Assembly: GCA_938044055.1 (NCBI GenBank)
Contig: CALIQO010000512.1
Coordinates: 1 to 6,259, forward strand
Length of the DNA stretch: 6,259 bases
Direction: 5' to 3'
Source of the DNA: an uncultured Saprospiraceae bacterium
GTDB lineage: Bacteria; Bacteroidota; Bacteroidia; Chitinophagales; Saprospiraceae
The notes below the pieces were generated by a model. That model saw only the letters and a list, made by a program, of their open reading frames with translations. It made no database searches and was not told the DNA's origin. Shown piece after piece: positions 4,601 through 6,259 of the stretch; the stretch's first letter is position 1, and every line of letters starts with the position of its first letter. The position numbers and the translations under genes are program-made.

Positions 4601-6259
4601 AATTTTTCTCAGAACAATGTATTCTACCGTGTAGATGTTTATGATGGTGTTGCTCCTACAGCGATTGCATTGCAAGAGATTGTTTTACACCTTGTAGAAG
4701 ATCCTAATGATCCAGGTGAAGGTGCTGGAAAGTTGTACGCTGAATCTGCAGACAATGGTAGTTTCGATATGTGTGGAGATGTAACACTAGAAGTAAGAAG
4801 AGAATCAGATGTCTGTCGTACCGATTCGGATGTATTCGGTCCATTCGTGAAGTTCTGTTGCAGAGATCTTGATCAAGAAGTAAAAGTAATTCTACAAGTA
4901 ACCGATGAAGCAGGAAATAAAAATACTTCATGGGTCAATGTCCTTGTAGAAGATAAAACGGTAGAAATAGAATGTACCGATTTTACTACATTCTGCCATG
5001 AAGATTTAGAAGAAGCGATAAGAGACAATAAACCCGTTGCGATGGGTATATGTGCGACGAAGCAAGTAGAAGAAGTATCTAGAGATTATACAGATTATAA
5101 TGAGATGTGTAAGTTCGGAACCATCTTGATAGAATACCAAGTGAGGGATAGACCAGATGTTACATGTACTCAAGTAGTGACAGTAGAGTATAAAGGAGGA
5201 TTTTCTTGTGAAGATGTAAACTGGCCTGAAGAAACAAGAGAAACAGATTGTCTAGAAGTAGGAGAAGAACCATTCCTAGACTGGGACGCAGGAGCATGTG
5301 AGTTAATAGGCTGGACTGTAGAATCCGATACCTTTAAATTCGAGTCAGATGCTTGTTCTAAAATTATAAATACCTATACCGTTATAGACTGGTGTATTTA
5401 TGATGGAGCAAGATCATTTAATTATGGAATAAGCATAGATGATAGTGGATTAAATTGCAATAACGAGTTTGGTTTCCAATCTAAAAATGGCATATATACA
5501 TTTACGGAAGTGATTAAACTGGTAGATACAATCGCCCCTGTAATCCAGGAATGTGAATATCCCGACCCATTTCCGATTCATACGAATACTTGTTCAGGTC
5601 CAGTTACCTTAACCAACAATTTCACAGATGATAGCTCATGTGGAGATACATGGATTAAGTGGGAATTGACCGTAACCAGTGCCGCTCTCAACAATACATA
5701 CTTCATGAAAGGTCAGAGCCTGGCAGGAGACGATGTTGCGGTTACAATTGTTGATTTATCAGGAAATGAAGTATTGTTCCCTGGTCCTATGAGCACCCAC
5801 GAATTTAAGTGGAAGATTTACGATGGATGTGGTAATTCTGATTTCTGTGAAGGAACCTTTATGGTTGCAGATGCTAAACCACCGACTCCATATTGTGTAG
5901 GTTTATCAAGTGCATTGATGAAGGACGGCCTAGTAGAATTATGGGCTATTGACTTCAATATTGCCAGCGAAGACAATTGCACAGACAGCGACGACTTATT
6001 ATTTACGTTTAATGATGTAAGTCCAGATAAAGATTACTTAGATGAAGAACATTATTTTACAGAGAATGGAATCATCGAGGATCTTGATAGAGCACTTGAA
6101 TTATATAATGAAGGTAAAGCACAATTATGGATTCCTTCTAGGAATAGTTCTGCCATGAACTTTACTTGCGATGATCACCCGCAGACTGACTTACTTGTCA
6201 CTGTATGGGATGAAAAATGGAATCATGATGCTTGTCTAGTAGAACTTACTCTCCAGAGC
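1637..6259 (+). CDS. giant secreted multidomain surface protein (Ig-like / lamin-tail / HYR-like array), 3' end missing
   Basis: An ATG at 1637 opens 1541 codons with no stop, continuing past the right edge. Residues 1-27 form a signal peptide with likely cleavage LNA|Q. Order of parts: first Ig-like half (29-55); Cys-free acidic beta-sandwich (about 60-252) with DTDFDGLGDG at 197-206; second Ig-like half (256-315, TFNFYDADP); complete Ig/PKD-like domain (316-395); first half of another Ig-like domain (396-426); lamin-tail domain (427-595); its second half (597-650, again TFNFYDADP); then HYR-like modules from 658 to the edge. Landmarks in the array are NSCWG (721-725), DAYGN (793), WKILDWC (887-893), DCCGN (985), KLYAES (1032-1037), DEAGN (1090), VIDWC (1249-1253), DGCGN (1396) and KPPTPYC (1414-1420). 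Such proteins in Bacteroidota are exported, usually by the type IX system with a C-terminal sorting domain, and are thought to serve in adhesion or extracellular matrix. That role is inferred; no enzyme domain is visible. The start is preferred because it yields the signal peptide; no Shine-Dalgarno is present. Confidence 0.93.
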   Translation, partial: MNAIPLALFRNGFILIIACLSINQLNAQCTFTAPTAVNPSVCDGQSTLIDLTAQANMPMTTTLSLVDFESATGYTPSIMEFSDGDEDYFIRTDGSTIDVGDTDIFYNNATGSFFAAMDIDGEGASIPQFIDMDQITITGASNLVFSIDLAEDDDGSNQDWDGPDFFHVEYSIDAGPYQNLLWIESSSTDFNGMPLVDTDFDGLGDGSEVTDEFAAFTAAIAGTGNTLDIRITISLDSGDEDIAFDNVMVTSAPSPATTFNFYDADPAGMGANLLAGGVLMNDPMTTTAMSPQSIWVTTTDGICETTATEMIVTVAPGPAVLVSTLSPVCEGDNIELMESGGEATSWSWTGPDGFASMDQNPIIMGSTTLKSGIYTVIAMDDMGCSSTASIDVFVQGIPTAPVVADVAVCDAAASTLIEPEPQSIPTCNLFISEYIEGSSNNKCIELYNGTGADIDFSTSSYSLEFYFNGSMTAGNMIPLVGIVTAGDVFVVCDDSAFPASLAEADMATGGSYFNGDDAVVLLNNGNIIDVIGTIGFDPGSQWDVGGVSTQNNTIIRNELVTCGDTDGTDAFDPSAEFAEFPQDDISDLGSHTYNGPLATFNFYDADPTLAMIAPVASGASYDPGAAGDFWVTAVVNGCESAPTMVTVVVSDGYQPLSCTGQINVSLDDNCTAILTAEAVLETMPQFEFIQVEIMGTDSDIITADQIGNIYDYKAVDICNGNSCWGKVLIEEKNPPVIMVRDTMVMCGVSTEVADLDPIVITDCSTYETFINDVELGELCSDDRRIERHISATDAYGNTSSAVQIIMIKALDPAEIVPPTDVVTTTCGVTSMADIFDFTGNIEDAFPTIDGVPLLPGEYCNFLVLKKDEILEACDLSCSNSVKLARTWKILDWCADGTDFLVFTQIIHAKDLEGPVIEPFDSDTLISTDPWTCTTDIELPLPEATDNCTTDGIEFIIVGPVGIRVENGIAYDLPVGSHIFNYRATDCCGNFSQNNVFYRVDVYDGVAPTAIALQEIVLHLVEDPNDPGEGAGKLYAESADNGSFDMCGDVTLEVRRESDVCRTDSDVFGPFVKFCCRDLDQEVKVILQVTDEAGNKNTSWVNVLVEDKTVEIECTDFTTFCHEDLEEAIRDNKPVAMGICATKQVEEVSRDYTDYNEMCKFGTILIEYQVRDRPDVTCTQVVTVEYKGGFSCEDVNWPEETRETDCLEVGEEPFLDWDAGACELIGWTVESDTFKFESDACSKIINTYTVIDWCIYDGARSFNYGISIDDSGLNCNNEFGFQSKNGIYTFTEVIKLVDTIAPVIQECEYPDPFPIHTNTCSGPVTLTNNFTDDSSCGDTWIKWELTVTSAALNNTYFMKGQSLAGDDVAVTIVDLSGNEVLFPGPMSTHEFKWKIYDGCGNSDFCEGTFMVADAKPPTPYCVGLSSALMKDGLVELWAIDFNIASEDNCTDSDDLLFTFNDVSPDKDYLDEEHYFTENGIIEDLDRALELYNEGKAQLWIPSRNSSAMNFTCDDHPQTDLLVTVWDEKWNHDACLVELTLQS
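1814..2392 (+). other. insert 1 of the giant protein: Cys-free acidic beta-sandwich-like domain
   Basis: Residues about 60-252 contain no cysteine, unlike the rest of the protein, and are rich in Asp and Gly. Markers are LVDFESATGYTP near its start, SFFAAMDIDGEGA, EDDDGSNQDWDGPDFFHVEY from about 151, DTDFDGLGDG at 197-206 and LDSGDEDIAFDNVMV at its end. I recognise the pattern as a recurrent Bacteroidota extracellular module, jelly-roll or MAM-like in appearance, but cannot give it a firm family name. The DxDxDGxGD stretch resembles the calcium loops of thrombospondin type-3 repeats. It sits between the two halves of an Ig-like domain. Confidence 0.6.
2408..2434 (+). repeat. 27-bp coding direct repeat, copy 1 (TFNFYDADP)
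   Basis: Codons 258-266 encode TFNFYDADP. The 27 bases are identical to copy 2 at 3431-3457 except for one silent T/C change in the first Phe codon. This marks the point where the first Ig-like domain resumes after insert 1. The sequence on either side differs between copies. Confidence 0.9.
2915..3421 (+). other. insert 2 of the giant protein: lamin-tail domain (LTD)
   Basis: Residues about 427-595 open with LFISEYIEGSSNNKCIELYN, the hallmark start of bacterial lamin-tail domains. There follow SLEFYFNG, a GDVFVVCDDSAF strand, SYFNGDDAVVLL, then VIGTIGFDPGSQW, TIIRN and a closing DLGSHTYNG. All landmarks appear in the expected order. Bacterial LTDs are Ig-fold modules of secreted proteins, often found beside nuclease or phosphatase domains, and are presumed to bind surfaces or other macromolecules. 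No nuclease or phosphatase domain is present in the visible part. It lies between the halves of the third Ig-like domain. Confidence 0.85.
3431..3457 (+). repeat. 27-bp coding direct repeat, copy 2 (TFNFYDADP)
   Basis: Codons 599-607, 26 of 27 bases identical to copy 1 at 2408-2434, with the single difference silent. It marks where the Ig-like domain resumes after the lamin-tail domain. The start-to-start distance between copies is 1023 bases, an exact multiple of three, so recombination between them would keep the frame. Confidence 0.9.
3608..6259 (+). other. Cys-rich HYR-like module array of the giant protein
   Basis: From residue 658 to the edge the protein is a string of diverged beta-sandwich modules. 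Many are marked by a D-x-x-G-N turn (793, 985, 1090, 1373, 1396), a D-N-C motif (945, 1446) or an 'APVI/GPVI/PPVI' module start (735, 914, 1301). Two modules share a W/Y-x-I/V-L/I-DWC core (887-893 and 1247-1253), each leading about 20-50 residues later into another PVI start, so they are internal duplicates. About 40 cysteines occur in these 884 residues, including CC pairs at 986-987 and 1074-1075, which points to disulfide-stabilised extracellular modules. One segment (913-1003) is the clearest canonical HYR domain. The final module (1413 onward) is cut by the edge just after its last visible strand. Confidence 0.75.

Noticed and set aside
4704..4931. 75-codon minus-strand frame rich in Leu and His
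   Set aside because: The Leu/His richness is the complement of Asp/Glu/Val codons of the plus-strand KLYAES module; not a gene.

Overview
The window looks like a piece of a Bacteroidota chromosome, most likely from a Saprospiraceae-type marine or sludge bacterium. Three things support this. The base composition is AT-leaning with no Shine-Dalgarno sequences before the genes. Matches to the Bacteroidota -7 promoter box (TAnnTTTG) lie between the two divergent genes. The dominant gene encodes a giant secreted protein built from Ig-like, lamin-tail and HYR-like modules of a kind I associate with Saprospiraceae. The lineage call is an inference from protein style, not from a marker gene.

Layout: (1) 1-210, minus strand: the first 70 codons of a HemJ-type protoporphyrinogen IX oxidase, running off the left edge. 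(2) 211-240: a 30-base divergent intergenic region carrying a candidate -7 box for each direction. (3) 241-1407, plus strand: a complete 388-residue predicted lipoprotein with beta-propeller-like repeats and a conserved Cys-rich core (DDRVCDCCQT, GCPVNGP), function unknown. (4) 1408-1636: a non-coding stretch with a long-range perfect 11-bp inverted repeat starting directly after the stop codon, and a compact leader hairpin further on. (5) 1637-6259, plus strand: one uninterrupted open frame of 1541 codons that leaves the window at the right edge without a stop. It is the main content of the window.

The giant protein has a signal peptide, then an N-terminal third in which two Ig-like domains each appear to be split at the same point by a different inserted domain: a Cys-free acidic beta-sandwich in the first and a lamin-tail domain in the second. 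From residue 658 onward there is a Cys-rich array of HYR-like modules that continues past the edge. A C-terminal type IX secretion sorting domain is expected but lies outside the window.

The genes do not form an obvious pathway. HemJ is an inner-membrane haem-biosynthesis enzyme transcribed away from the others. The lipoprotein and the giant protein are both envelope or exported proteins, separated by 229 bases, and are probably transcribed independently. I see no defence system, CRISPR array, transposase, tRNA or rRNA. The points most worth following are the nested-domain architecture, the inverted-repeat element, the overlapping divergent promoters and the uncharacterised CDCC propeller lipoprotein.
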